Source: Stenotrophomonas maltophilia
GTDB lineage: Bacteria > Pseudomonadota > Gammaproteobacteria > Xanthomonadales > Xanthomonadaceae
Length of the DNA: 44,886 bases
Assembly (NCBI RefSeq): GCF_002205165.1
Contig: NZ_NIVS01000006.1
Span: 1 to 44,886, forward strand
Direction of reading: 5' to 3'
How positions within the stretch are numbered: position 1 is the stretch's first letter; each line of letters starts with the position of its first letter. Position numbers and translations under genes: made by a program. Shown piece by piece: positions 29,851 through 38,257 of this stretch. A model generated the notes under the pieces. It was not told the origin of the DNA. It saw nothing but the letters and a program-made list of their open reading frames with translations, and did not search any database.

Positions 29851-30597
29851 TCAGTGCCCGGTCGCGGCCATGAAGCGTTCGCGGTCCTGCTGGGTACGCC
29901 GGCGGATTTCCGCCAGCGCTTCGTTCTCGGTGGCTTCCAGCATCGATTCGAACAGCCGCTGGAAATGGTTGCGCATGGCCGACCGCGCCGCTGCCGGGTC
30001 GCGCTGGCGCAGTGCATCCAGAATCCGGGTGTGTTCCTCGTCGCGGGTGTCATCGTCGTTGTGGCAGACGTTGGCATACACCTGCTTGACCCGCGGCAGT
30101 TCGTTGCGCATCCGCCAGATCAGCTGCACGCAGTGCTCCACCACCGGGTTGCCGGCGATCCGCGCGATCGACAGGTGGAACTGGCGGTCCGCCTCGCTGG
30201 CCGCTGCTTCACCCGAGTTGGGGTCGACCATGGCCGCGATCAGGCCGGCCAGGTCCTCCAGTTCGGCATCGGTGATGCGGCTGGCGGCCATCGCGGCCGC
30301 CTCGGCCTCGATCACCGCACGGGCGGCGGTCAGGTCGAACGCCGAGACGTCGGGCAGTGCGCCCGGCGCCTGCGACGGTTTGGCCTTCACGTACACGCCG
30401 GAGCCGGTCTTGATGGTGATCAGGCCCTGCGCTTCCAGTGCGATTTCCGCCTCGCGCACCGTCACCCGGCTCACGCCCAGGCGTTCGGCCAGGTCGCGTT
30501 CGCCGGGCAGGCGCGAGCCCGGCGGGAATTCGCCCTTCTCGATCAGCGCGACGATTTCGGCGGCAATGGACTGGTACAGACGGGGTTCGGACATCAT
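29851..30597 (-). CDS. FadR-type GntR regulator of the alginate locus
   Basis: A 248-residue regulator with an N-terminal winged helix (SRLPGERDLAERLGVSRVTVREA, residues about 27-50) and a C-terminal FCD domain whose metal-site residues are visible in DRQFHLSIARIAGNP, DEEHTRILDAL and MRNHFQRL. UxuR, ExuR, LldR and FadR belong to this group. It follows the TonB-dependent receptor gene after 30 bases on the same strand, so it is probably in that transcript and may control its own synthesis. TGGT/ACCA inverted repeats near the receptor and in the PL6 gene fit the group's operators. The ligand is likely a DEH/KDG-type product. Start chosen at the first of two tandem ATG codons. Confidence 0.9.
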   Translation of the reverse strand: MMSEPRLYQSIAAEIVALIEKGEFPPGSRLPGERDLAERLGVSRVTVREAEIALEAQGLITIKTGSGVYVKAKPSQAPGALPDVSAFDLTAARAVIEAEAAAMAASRITDAELEDLAGLIAAMVDPNSGEAAASEADRQFHLSIARIAGNPVVEHCVQLIWRMRNELPRVKQVYANVCHNDDDTRDEEHTRILDALRQRDPAAARSAMRNHFQRLFESMLEATENEALAEIRRRTQQDRERFMAATGH

Positions 30598-30627
30598 CAA
30601 AGGCCTGGCTGACAGGTGGCTGGGGAC

Positions 30628-33519
30628 TCAGAAACGGTAGCGCACCCCCAGATAATACCGCCGCCCGTACGTGGTGTACTCGCGGAAGCTGCCGAGGATG
30701 GGCATATCCGACACCCGCGGCTCATCGGTGAGGTTGCTGGCCGACAGCGACAGCGACAGGTGCTTGTTCACTTTATAGGTGGCGCGGAAGTCCAGCGAGC
30801 CATTGTCCCGCACATACCGGTTCTGCGACGGGTCGCCGACAAACTGCTGGTAATAGTCGGAGCGGTACTTGTAGATCGCCTGCAGATCGAGCTTACCCAG
30901 TCCCCAGTACACCTGCGCCGAGGCCACGTGCTTGGACAAACCGAAGATGTTGGCCGGCTCGACGATCCCCGGGGTGACCACGCCGGTGGCCGGGTCGGTG
31001 GACTCGCCCAAGCGCAGGTCTTCGGTTTTGAAGTTCGAATCGGCGTAGTTGTAGCTGGCCTTCACGCCCAGCCCGGAGAAAATGCCGGGCAGGTAGGAGA
31101 AGCTGTGCGAGGCGGTGAATTCCACGCCGAACAGATCGCTCTTCTGGTCGCTGGTGGCCAGCTGCTCCACCGGCACGGTCACGCTCTGGCCGTCGATATC
31201 GAAGGTTTCGTTGACGATCACCGGCATCGAGCCGCCGTTGAACTGCTTGTAGTACAGCGCACCGGACAGCATCGTGTCTTCGTTGGCATACCACTCCAGC
31301 GAGAGATCGCCATTCCACGACATCAAGGGCTTTGCGCGCGGGTTGCCGGTGGCCGTGATGCTGCGCAGCGCATCGCCCACGCTGTTGAACTCGGTATCCA
31401 CCTCACCCAGGTTGAAGGTGCGGCCGAAGCCTTCGGCGGCCAGGTCCGGGCGCGACATCGCCCGATACGCACCGACCCGCAGCAGCAGGTCCGGGCGCAG
31501 TTCGAACGCCGCATTGAAGCTGGGCAGCCATTCGGTGTTGCTGGATTTGAGCACCTGCGAGGTGAAATCGCCGGTGGGCTCCAGGGTCACGGTGCCGTCG
31601 GCATTGTTGATCACATCCAGCCCGCTGCGCAGGCCGACCGAGCGCACTTCCGTGCGCACCCCACGCACGCCGATGTTGCCGGTCACCGGCAGGCCGAACC
31701 ATTCGGCGCTGTAATCGCCCATCAGGTACAGCGCGCTGGTTTTCTCGGTGACATCGTTGTTGGCCGGGTTGCGCAGGTCCGCGCTCAGGCCGGTGTCGTC
31801 CATGCCGGTGAACGCCTTGAACAGGCAGCGGCTGTCGAAGCTGGCCCACTGGTCGATGGTGTTGCCGCTGGCATTGGCCAGGAAATCGTCCTGCGGGAAC
31901 GCCTGGCGGCAGGCGAGGTTGGCGGCGCGGATCGCCGCGACGTTCGTGGTGGTCACATCCACGGTATCGGTGTAATCGGTGTAGGTCGCCTCGGAACGGC
32001 GCAGGCCACCCTTGATCGCGGTGAAGAAGCCGCTTTCCGGGGTAAAGGTGGCATCGAAACGGCCAGCACGGATGGTGTGCTCACGGTGCTGCTGGCGACG
32101 ACGCACCAGCGCCGAGTCGGTGAAGTTGTCCGGGTTGTTCACGTCGAACGCCGGATCCAGATAGATGCTCGGCACATCGCCGCTGTAATCGTAGGTGTAA
32201 TCCACGTAGCGGGTGTTCTTGATGCCGCCGACCGGCCTGCCGTTGACGTCGGTGCGGCCGGCGCGCAGGCGGGTGCTGCGTTCGATCTGATCGCGCTCGG
32301 TGTTGGAGTAGGACAGATCGGTGGACAACGTCCACGCCGGGCTCGGCCGGAAGATCACGTTGAGCCCGCCGCCGGTGTATTCCTCCTGCCGCTCCAGGAA
32401 ATTGCCGGTGGAATCGACGGTTGTGCTGCCGGTGTGGTGCAGCAGCGCGCCATCGTCGCTGACCACGCGGTTGTTGAGGTTGCGCATCATCGAGGACAGC
32501 GACAGATCCGAGCGGTCTTCGGTGTAATCGCGCTTGGAGTGCTGGTAGTCCAGGTTCACTTCCACCAGGTCGCTGGGGCGCCACTGGAGCGCGGCGAACT
32601 GCGAATCGCGCTTGTCGTGTTCGATGAACTGGCGATAGATGCGGCTGCTGGGCACCAGGTAGTACGGCACGCCATTGGCGACCTGGTTGCCGTTGACCTG
32701 GGTGCAGTTGCGGGTCGCGCCGACCACTTCACGCCCATCGCAGGCCACCCAGGTGGAACTGCTGGAGAACATCTCTTCCGGGTTGCTGCCTTCCAGCGCC
32801 TGCACGCCGATGGAGACACCGAGCTTGCCGCCGTTGCCCATGTCGAACTGGTCGATATAGCTGGCGGTACCGCGCCAGCCGACGCCGTCCTTGTCCTTGA
32901 GGCGGTCATCGTAGTCCTGCCAGGTGCCGCGACCATCGAGCTGGAACGTGCGCTTGCCGTACTCCAGTGGCTTGACCGTCTCCATGTTGATCGTGCCGGC
33001 CACGCCGCCTTCGACGAAATCGGCGCGCTGGGTCTTGTAGATCGCCACGGTGTTGATCAGCTCGGAGGGGAACTGGTTGAAGTTCACCGAGCGGTCGCCA
33101 CTGCCATTGGTGGCCTCGCGGCCATTGAAGGTGGACGAACCGAGGAACGGCCCCAGGCCACGGATCGAGATTTCCGACGCACCACCCTTTTCGCGGTGGG
33201 TGGAGGCGCCGGTGATGGTTTCGATCGCCTCACCGATCGAAAGCGCCGGCAGGTCGCCGATATCGTCGGCCGCCAGCACGTCGGAGACCACGGTCTCCTC
33301 GCGCTTCTTGTCGATCGAGGTCTGGATGGTGCCGCGGATGCCGGTCACCTGGACCTGGTCCAGCGTGGTGGCTTGGGCCGGCGGGGTAGCCGGCGTATCG
33401 GCGTCCTGTGCATGGGCCAGCGGCAGTGCTGCGGTGGCACACAGGGCATAGAACAGCGCGCTGTGCAGCGCGGTGTGGCGGAGGCCTCGTGGCGAGGCCG
33501 TGCGGCGGTCATGCAACAT
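30628..33519 (-). CDS. TonB-dependent receptor, probable alginate oligosaccharide importer
   Basis: A 963-residue outer-membrane receptor. After a signal peptide ending near AHAQ come a TonB-box-like DQVQVTGI, a plug domain (residues about 60-190, with VVSDVLAADDIGDLPALSIGEAIETI and ISIRGLG), and a long barrel ending in YYLGVRYRF with the terminal Phe used in barrel assembly. This is the TBDT type used in Xanthomonadaceae for plant and algal polysaccharides. It lies divergent from the PL6 lyase with 281 bases between and upstream of the GntR gene. Substrate is inferred from the lyases next to it. Confidence 0.9.
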   Translation of the reverse strand: MLHDRRTASPRGLRHTALHSALFYALCATAALPLAHAQDADTPATPPAQATTLDQVQVTGIRGTIQTSIDKKREETVVSDVLAADDIGDLPALSIGEAIETITGASTHREKGGASEISIRGLGPFLGSSTFNGREATNGSGDRSVNFNQFPSELINTVAIYKTQRADFVEGGVAGTINMETVKPLEYGKRTFQLDGRGTWQDYDDRLKDKDGVGWRGTASYIDQFDMGNGGKLGVSIGVQALEGSNPEEMFSSSSTWVACDGREVVGATRNCTQVNGNQVANGVPYYLVPSSRIYRQFIEHDKRDSQFAALQWRPSDLVEVNLDYQHSKRDYTEDRSDLSLSSMMRNLNNRVVSDDGALLHHTGSTTVDSTGNFLERQEEYTGGGLNVIFRPSPAWTLSTDLSYSNTERDQIERSTRLRAGRTDVNGRPVGGIKNTRYVDYTYDYSGDVPSIYLDPAFDVNNPDNFTDSALVRRRQQHREHTIRAGRFDATFTPESGFFTAIKGGLRRSEATYTDYTDTVDVTTTNVAAIRAANLACRQAFPQDDFLANASGNTIDQWASFDSRCLFKAFTGMDDTGLSADLRNPANNDVTEKTSALYLMGDYSAEWFGLPVTGNIGVRGVRTEVRSVGLRSGLDVINNADGTVTLEPTGDFTSQVLKSSNTEWLPSFNAAFELRPDLLLRVGAYRAMSRPDLAAEGFGRTFNLGEVDTEFNSVGDALRSITATGNPRAKPLMSWNGDLSLEWYANEDTMLSGALYYKQFNGGSMPVIVNETFDIDGQSVTVPVEQLATSDQKSDLFGVEFTASHSFSYLPGIFSGLGVKASYNYADSNFKTEDLRLGESTDPATGVVTPGIVEPANIFGLSKHVASAQVYWGLGKLDLQAIYKYRSDYYQQFVGDPSQNRYVRDNGSLDFRATYKVNKHLSLSLSASNLTDEPRVSDMPILGSFREYTTYGRRYYLGVRYRF

Positions 33520-33587
33520 CGTGATCTCCCTCCCAGGATGGATCGTCCGATTACACGGATTCGATCCGGAAGATTCACGACTGATGA

Positions 33588-33607
33588 ACCAATGTCAATG
33601 AATTGGT
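33588..33607. promoter_or_regulatory. Candidate GntR operator upstream of the receptor gene
   Basis: ACCAAT (33588-33593) and ATTGGT (33602-33607) form an inverted repeat with an eight-base spacer, 69 bases before the receptor start. The right half also sits in TTGGTACTAA, a second near-palindrome. TTGGT/ACCAA arms are typical of FadR-group GntR proteins such as UxuR and ExuR. Confidence 0.5.
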
Positions 33608-33691
33608 ACTAAAGTCTACCCCGCACTACCGTCCAGACCACTTTGCGCGGAATTAATGTGCGGACGCAGCAGAAAAATGCGCAAACCGCAG

Positions 33692-33712
33692 ACCACATGC
33701 GCCTAAAGTGGT
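33692..33712. promoter_or_regulatory. Inverted repeat between receptor and PL6 lyase genes
   Basis: ACCAC-N11-GTGGT. In addition ACCACTTT at 33637-33644 is repeated in inverse as AAAGTGGT at 33705-33712. Both lie just before the proposed PL6 promoter. A binding site is plausible; the factor is not identified. Confidence 0.35.
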
Positions 33713-33724
33713 ATGCGATTGTGG

Positions 33725-33755
33725 TTGACGCTCGCGCCCGGCAACCTGTTAGGAT
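33725..33755 (+). promoter_or_regulatory. Candidate promoter of the PL6-PL17 operon
   Basis: TTGACG at 33725-33730 and TAGGAT at 33750-33755, with a long 19-base spacer, about 45 bases before the GTG start. The poor spacing suggests a promoter that needs an activator or is weak. Confidence 0.35.
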
Positions 33756-33800
33756 CGTGGTTCGCGTCAGTCGCCACGGTTCATCTGGGAGGGTAAGCCC

Positions 33801-36026
33801 GTGACTTTGCAACACTCGCATGCGCCGTTGGCGCGGCGTTCCATGGCCAAGGCATTGCTGTTGAGCCTGTCCCTAGCGGCATTCCCTGCCGTCGCGGCCG
33901 ATTATCTGGTACGCGACGCTGTTGCCTATGCCAACGCGACCCGCGCGCTTGCCCCCGGCGATACGGTGATCCTAGCCGACGGCGTCTGGCGCGACGTGGA
34001 CCTGCTTTTCCGGGGCACCGGCAAAATTGGTCAACCAATTAAGCTGACGGCGCAGACCCCCGGCAAGGTGATCCTCAGCGGCCAATCCCAGCTGCGTCTG
34101 GCCGGTGAGCATCTTGAGGTGTCCAACCTGGTGTTCCGCGATGGCTGGGCGCCGGGCGGTGAAGTGGTCTCGTTCCGGCGATCGGCCAGCGAATGGGCCA
34201 ACCACAGCCGGGTGACCGGGGTCGTGATCGACCGCTACAACAAACCGGACCGCCAGCAGTCCGATCACTGGGTGGCGCTGTACGGCCAGCACAACCGCTT
34301 CGACCACAACCAGCTGGTCGGCAAGACCAATGCGGGCACCACCCTGGTGGTGGTGCGCAACGCCACCAGCGGCCTGGACAACCAGCACCGCATCGACCAC
34401 AACTGGTTCGGCCCGCGCCCCAACCTCGGTTCCAACGGTGGCGAGACGATGCGCATCGGCACCAGCCACGATTCGCAGTCCGATTCGCGCACCGTGGTGG
34501 AGAACAACTGGTTCGAGCAGTGCGATGGCGAGGTGGAGATCGTCTCCAACAAGTCCGGCGGCAACACCTACCGTGGCAACGTCTTCCAGGACTCGCGCGG
34601 CTCGCTGGTGCTGCGCCACGGCCACGGCAATCGGGTCGAACGCAATGTGTTCCTCGGCCATGGCAAGGCGCATACCGGCGGCGTGCGGGTGATCAACCGC
34701 CACCAGACCGTGCGCGACAATTACTTCGAAGGCATTGCCGGCGACAACTTCGCTGCGGCCTTGAGTGTGATGGCCGGTACCCACGACGCGCCGTTGAACC
34801 GGTACGAGCAGATCGATCACGCGGTGATCGAACGCAACAGCTTCATCCAGGTCGGTACCCTGCTGCTGGGCGCGGGGCTGGATGAGGAGCGCAACGCGAT
34901 GCCGGTGAACAGCCGCATCGCCGGCAACCTCTTCATCGGCGATGGGAAGCGCGAGCTGCTGCGCACGCAGGGCGATCTGTCCGGCATCACGTTCGCCGCC
35001 AACGTGCAGAGCCCTGCCGCGTCTGCCGGCTTCCCCGGCGGTGTCAGCGGCCAGACCCTGACCCTGCAGCGCGCGGCCAACGGCCTGCTCTACCCCACCG
35101 CGGCCGTCGATGCCGGTGCCCCGCGCGATCTGAATCCGATTGCCCGCGACCAGGTCGGCGTGGACTGGTATCCCAAGACCCTGCCGACCACCGCCTTGGA
35201 TAGCGGCGCGGTGCACACGGTCGCACCGGGCGAGGACACCCTGACCGCCGCCGTGGCCGCCAGCGCCCCCGGCGACCGCCTGCAGCTGCAGCGCGGCCGC
35301 TACACCGTGAGCCAGGTGCTTGCGGTGGACCATCCACTGAGCGTGGTCGGCCCCTCGCGTGGCCAGGCCAGCGTGCAGTTCTCGCGGCCCAGCTTGTTCG
35401 AGATCGGCGCGCGCGGTTCGCTGCGCCTGGCGCGGCTGGACATCGACGGCGCGCTTGCCCCGGATGCCGCCGGCAACGCGGTGATCCGCGTGCCACCGGG
35501 CAGCCAGGCCTTCAACTACACGCTCCTGCTCGAAGACATCCACGTGCACGGGCTGACCGCCAACAAGGCCTTCGATGTGATCACCACCGGCAAGGGCAGC
35601 CTGGCCGCGCGGATCGCGCTCTCGAACGTGACGGTGGAGGACATCACCGGCAGCGTGATCGCCGCGGCCGCCGAGACCGACGACCTGGGCACCTACAACG
35701 CCGAGCAGGTGGATCTGCTGGACTCCACGTTCCGCCGGATCGGCGGGCCGGTACTGAGCCTGTATCGCGGTGGCACCGACGAAAGCACCTTCGGCCCGGC
35801 CCTGCAGGTGCACGGCAACCAGTTCGAGCAGGCAGGGGTGGCCGATGACACCAGCCTGCGCCTGCATGGCGTGCAGTTCGCCAGCATCCGCGACAACCGC
35901 TTCGACCGCAGCGGCCGCATCCGTTTCAGCCATCGCGTCGGGGAACCGACCCTGCGCATGGGCGACAACCCGCTGACGGCCACCGCGCCGTTGCTGTCCG
36001 ATACCCCTGTTGAGGCCCTGCCATGA
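33801..36026 (+). CDS. PL6-family alginate lyase, two-domain
   Basis: Secreted polysaccharide lyase that cuts alginate by beta-elimination. The 741-residue protein has a signal peptide (cleavage near residue 33, AVAA), a first parallel beta-helix at about 34-390 and a second at about 460-735, the layout of AlyGC. Family motifs NGGETMRIGTS, SNKSGGNTY and GSLVLRHG are present; K251 and R272 stand 21 residues apart, as do the catalytic Lys and Arg of AlyGC. The GTG start has GGGAGGG seven bases upstream. The last four bases overlap the PL17 gene. Codons 75-81 contain a perfect palindrome in unusually AT-rich spelling. Chondroitinase B is the other activity in PL6, but the locus argues for alginate. 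Confidence 0.9.
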   Translation: MTLQHSHAPLARRSMAKALLLSLSLAAFPAVAADYLVRDAVAYANATRALAPGDTVILADGVWRDVDLLFRGTGKIGQPIKLTAQTPGKVILSGQSQLRLAGEHLEVSNLVFRDGWAPGGEVVSFRRSASEWANHSRVTGVVIDRYNKPDRQQSDHWVALYGQHNRFDHNQLVGKTNAGTTLVVVRNATSGLDNQHRIDHNWFGPRPNLGSNGGETMRIGTSHDSQSDSRTVVENNWFEQCDGEVEIVSNKSGGNTYRGNVFQDSRGSLVLRHGHGNRVERNVFLGHGKAHTGGVRVINRHQTVRDNYFEGIAGDNFAAALSVMAGTHDAPLNRYEQIDHAVIERNSFIQVGTLLLGAGLDEERNAMPVNSRIAGNLFIGDGKRELLRTQGDLSGITFAANVQSPAASAGFPGGVSGQTLTLQRAANGLLYPTAAVDAGAPRDLNPIARDQVGVDWYPKTLPTTALDSGAVHTVAPGEDTLTAAVAASAPGDRLQLQRGRYTVSQVLAVDHPLSVVGPSRGQASVQFSRPSLFEIGARGSLRLARLDIDGALAPDAAGNAVIRVPPGSQAFNYTLLLEDIHVHGLTANKAFDVITTGKGSLAARIALSNVTVEDITGSVIAAAAETDDLGTYNAEQVDLLDSTFRRIGGPVLSLYRGGTDESTFGPALQVHGNQFEQAGVADDTSLRLHGVQFASIRDNRFDRSGRIRFSHRVGEPTLRMGDNPLTATAPLLSDTPVEALP
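34025..34040. promoter_or_regulatory. Perfect 16-base palindrome inside the PL6 gene, candidate GntR operator
   Basis: AATTGGTCAACCAATT has two perfect seven-base arms around CA. The core TTGGTCAACCAA has the arms and spacing of UxuR/ExuR operators (TGGT-N2-ACCA). It lies about 225 bases into the gene and uses ATT, GGT, CAA, CCA, ATT codons in a gene that otherwise prefers codons ending in G or C. Confidence 0.6.
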
Positions 36027-38257
36027 ATCATGCCCCGCCCCTGATGCTGCTGCTCGCCGCCACGCTTGGCGGCGCTGCGTTGCCCGCCGCACAGGCCGCA
36101 CCCGCCGCCCGGCAGGTGCCCGCCGATGCCGCCACCGCGCCGGTGCTGGTCACCGCCGCGCAGTGGACGCAGATGCGTGCCGAGGGTGCGCGATCGCCGT
36201 TGTTCGCCAAGGAACAGCAGCGTGCCGAACAGCGCGTGCGCGCGATGATGAAGGCCGGCATCGACGTGCCGGTGCCCAAGGACAAGGGCGGCGGTTACAC
36301 GCACGAACAGCACAAGCGCAATTACCAGGCCATCCAGGCCGCCGGCGCGCTGTATCGGCTGACCGGTGACAAGGCCTATGCCACCTTCGCCCGCGACCTG
36401 CTGCTGGGCTACGCCAAGCTCTACCCGGGGCTGGGCGCGCACCCGCAGGGCCGCGGCCAGATTCCCGGCCGGCTGTTCTGGCAGACCCTCAACGATTCGG
36501 TCTGGCTGGTCAGCGCGGCGCAGGGCTACGACGCGATCCGCGACACGCTCAGTGACGCCGACCGCAAGACCATCGACGACAACGTGTTCCGCGCGATGGC
36601 CGATTTCCTGTCCGGCACGCCGGAGAACTTCGACAAGATCCACAACCACGCCACCTGGGCGGTCGCTGCCGTGGGCATGACCGGCTACGTGCTGCGCGAC
36701 ACCACCTACGTCGACAAGGCCCTGCAGGGCAGCAAGCGCGATGGCAGTGCCGGCTTCCTGAAACAGGTTGATCAGCTGTTCTCGCCGGACGGCTATTACG
36801 AAGAAGGCCCGTACTACCAGCGCTATGCGCTGGCCCCGTTCATCCTGTTCGCCAACGCCATCGAGCGCAACGAACCGCAGCGTGGCATCTTCAAGCGCCG
36901 CGACGGCGTGCTGCTCAAGGCGGTCGATGCGCTGGTGCAGAGCAGCTACGGCGGCTACTTCTTCCCGATCAACGACGCCATTCTCGACAAGGGCCTGGAC
37001 ACCGAAGAACTGGTGGCCGGCGTCGATATCGCCTACGCGCAGACCGCTGATGCACGCCTGCTGTCGGTCGCAAAAACACAGAAGCGCGTGCTGCTCTCGC
37101 CCGAAGGCCTGCAGGTAGCCCAGGCGCTGGCGGAGAACAAGGCCAAGCCGTTTGCCTTCGTACCGACCCTGCTGCGCGATGGCCCGGACGGCACCGAAGG
37201 CGCACTGGCGATCCTGCGCATGGGCGGCGAGAACGGCCAGGCACTGGTGATGAAGAACACCAAGCAGGGCATGGGCCACGGCCACTTCGACAAGCTCAAC
37301 TGGTTGTTCTACGACAACGGCCAGCGTGTGGTCACCGATTACGGCGCCGCGCGTTTCCTCAACATCGAAGCCAAGGCCGGTGGCATCTACCTGCCGGAAA
37401 ACAACAGTTGGGCCCGGCAGACCATCGCCCACAACACGCTGGTGGTCAACGAGCAGAGCCACTTCGGTGGCGACTGGAAGAAGGGCCAGCCGCTGGCGCC
37501 GACGCCGCTGCTGTTCGCGGTCAGCGACGATACCCAGATCGCCTCCGCGCGGATGGAAGGCGCCTACGACGGTGTCAGCTTCACCCGCACTCAGGCGCTG
37601 CTCTCGCACCCTGCGCTGGGCGAGCCGGTGGTGCTGGACCTGCTGCGCGTCACCGGCACCAAAGCGGCGCGCTATGACCTGCCGCTGCACTTCAATGGCC
37701 ACATCATGGACGTGGGCTTCAAGAGCCAGTCCGCGGTCGCCACGCGTCCGGTGCTGGGCAAGGCCAACGGCTACCAGCATGTGTGGATCGATGCGGCCAG
37801 CGAGCCGACCCGCGATGCGCGCAGCCTGACCTGGCTGCTGGAGGGTCGCTTCTATACCTACCGGTTCGCCAGCACCGCACCCTCGCGCGCCCTGATCGGC
37901 GAGAGCGGTGCGAATGATCCCTCGTTCAACCTGCGCCGTGAGCCGATGCTGCTGCAGCGCGTGGATGGGCAGCCCGTCACTACCTTCTATGGCGTGCTCG
38001 AACCACATGGCCAATACGACGGCACCGCCGAGACCGTGCGCGGCGCCAACAGCCGCATCGATCGCCTGTCGCATTACCGCGGCAAGGATGCGGATGTGCT
38101 GGTGCTCGACCTGGCCGGCGGCAAGCGGCTGGCGCTGGGCATCGCCGATGACCCCACCAAGGGCGGATCGCATGAAGTGAGCGGCGATGGCCAGAGCTGG
38201 CGCTGGGACGGTGGCTGGAAGCGCTTCGATACCGCCACCGGCAAGGACAGCAAATGA
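36023..38257 (+). CDS. PL17-family oligoalginate lyase
   Basis: Exolytic lyase that releases the monomer 4-deoxy-L-erythro-5-hexoseulose uronate (DEH) from alginate oligomers. The 744-residue protein has a signal peptide (cleavage near AQA, residue 26), an alpha/alpha toroid and a heparinase II/III-like beta-sandwich. Residues matching the Alg17c active site are present: N208 and H209 in KIHNHATW, Y265 and R267 in EGPYYQRY, and the His pair at 419 and 421 in MGHGHFDKL. Overlaps both neighbours by ATGA, so it is translationally coupled with the PL6 lyase and the transporter. Confidence 0.93.
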   Translation: MNHAPPLMLLLAATLGGAALPAAQAAPAARQVPADAATAPVLVTAAQWTQMRAEGARSPLFAKEQQRAEQRVRAMMKAGIDVPVPKDKGGGYTHEQHKRNYQAIQAAGALYRLTGDKAYATFARDLLLGYAKLYPGLGAHPQGRGQIPGRLFWQTLNDSVWLVSAAQGYDAIRDTLSDADRKTIDDNVFRAMADFLSGTPENFDKIHNHATWAVAAVGMTGYVLRDTTYVDKALQGSKRDGSAGFLKQVDQLFSPDGYYEEGPYYQRYALAPFILFANAIERNEPQRGIFKRRDGVLLKAVDALVQSSYGGYFFPINDAILDKGLDTEELVAGVDIAYAQTADARLLSVAKTQKRVLLSPEGLQVAQALAENKAKPFAFVPTLLRDGPDGTEGALAILRMGGENGQALVMKNTKQGMGHGHFDKLNWLFYDNGQRVVTDYGAARFLNIEAKAGGIYLPENNSWARQTIAHNTLVVNEQSHFGGDWKKGQPLAPTPLLFAVSDDTQIASARMEGAYDGVSFTRTQALLSHPALGEPVVLDLLRVTGTKAARYDLPLHFNGHIMDVGFKSQSAVATRPVLGKANGYQHVWIDAASEPTRDARSLTWLLEGRFYTYRFASTAPSRALIGESGANDPSFNLRREPMLLQRVDGQPVTTFYGVLEPHGQYDGTAETVRGANSRIDRLSHYRGKDADVLVLDLAGGKRLALGIADDPTKGGSHEVSGDGQSWRWDGGWKRFDTATGKDSK

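Noticed and set aside
30616..33612. Plus-strand open frame of about 1000 codons opposite the TonB-dependent receptor
   Set aside because: The receptor on the other strand has signal peptide, plug, barrel and C-terminal Phe; the antisense frame has none of these and a shadow-like composition.
36023..38257. Heparinase rather than alginate lyase
   Set aside because: The fold is shared, but the Asn-His, Tyr-x-Arg and HGHFD residues match PL17 and the gene is coupled to a PL6 lyase.
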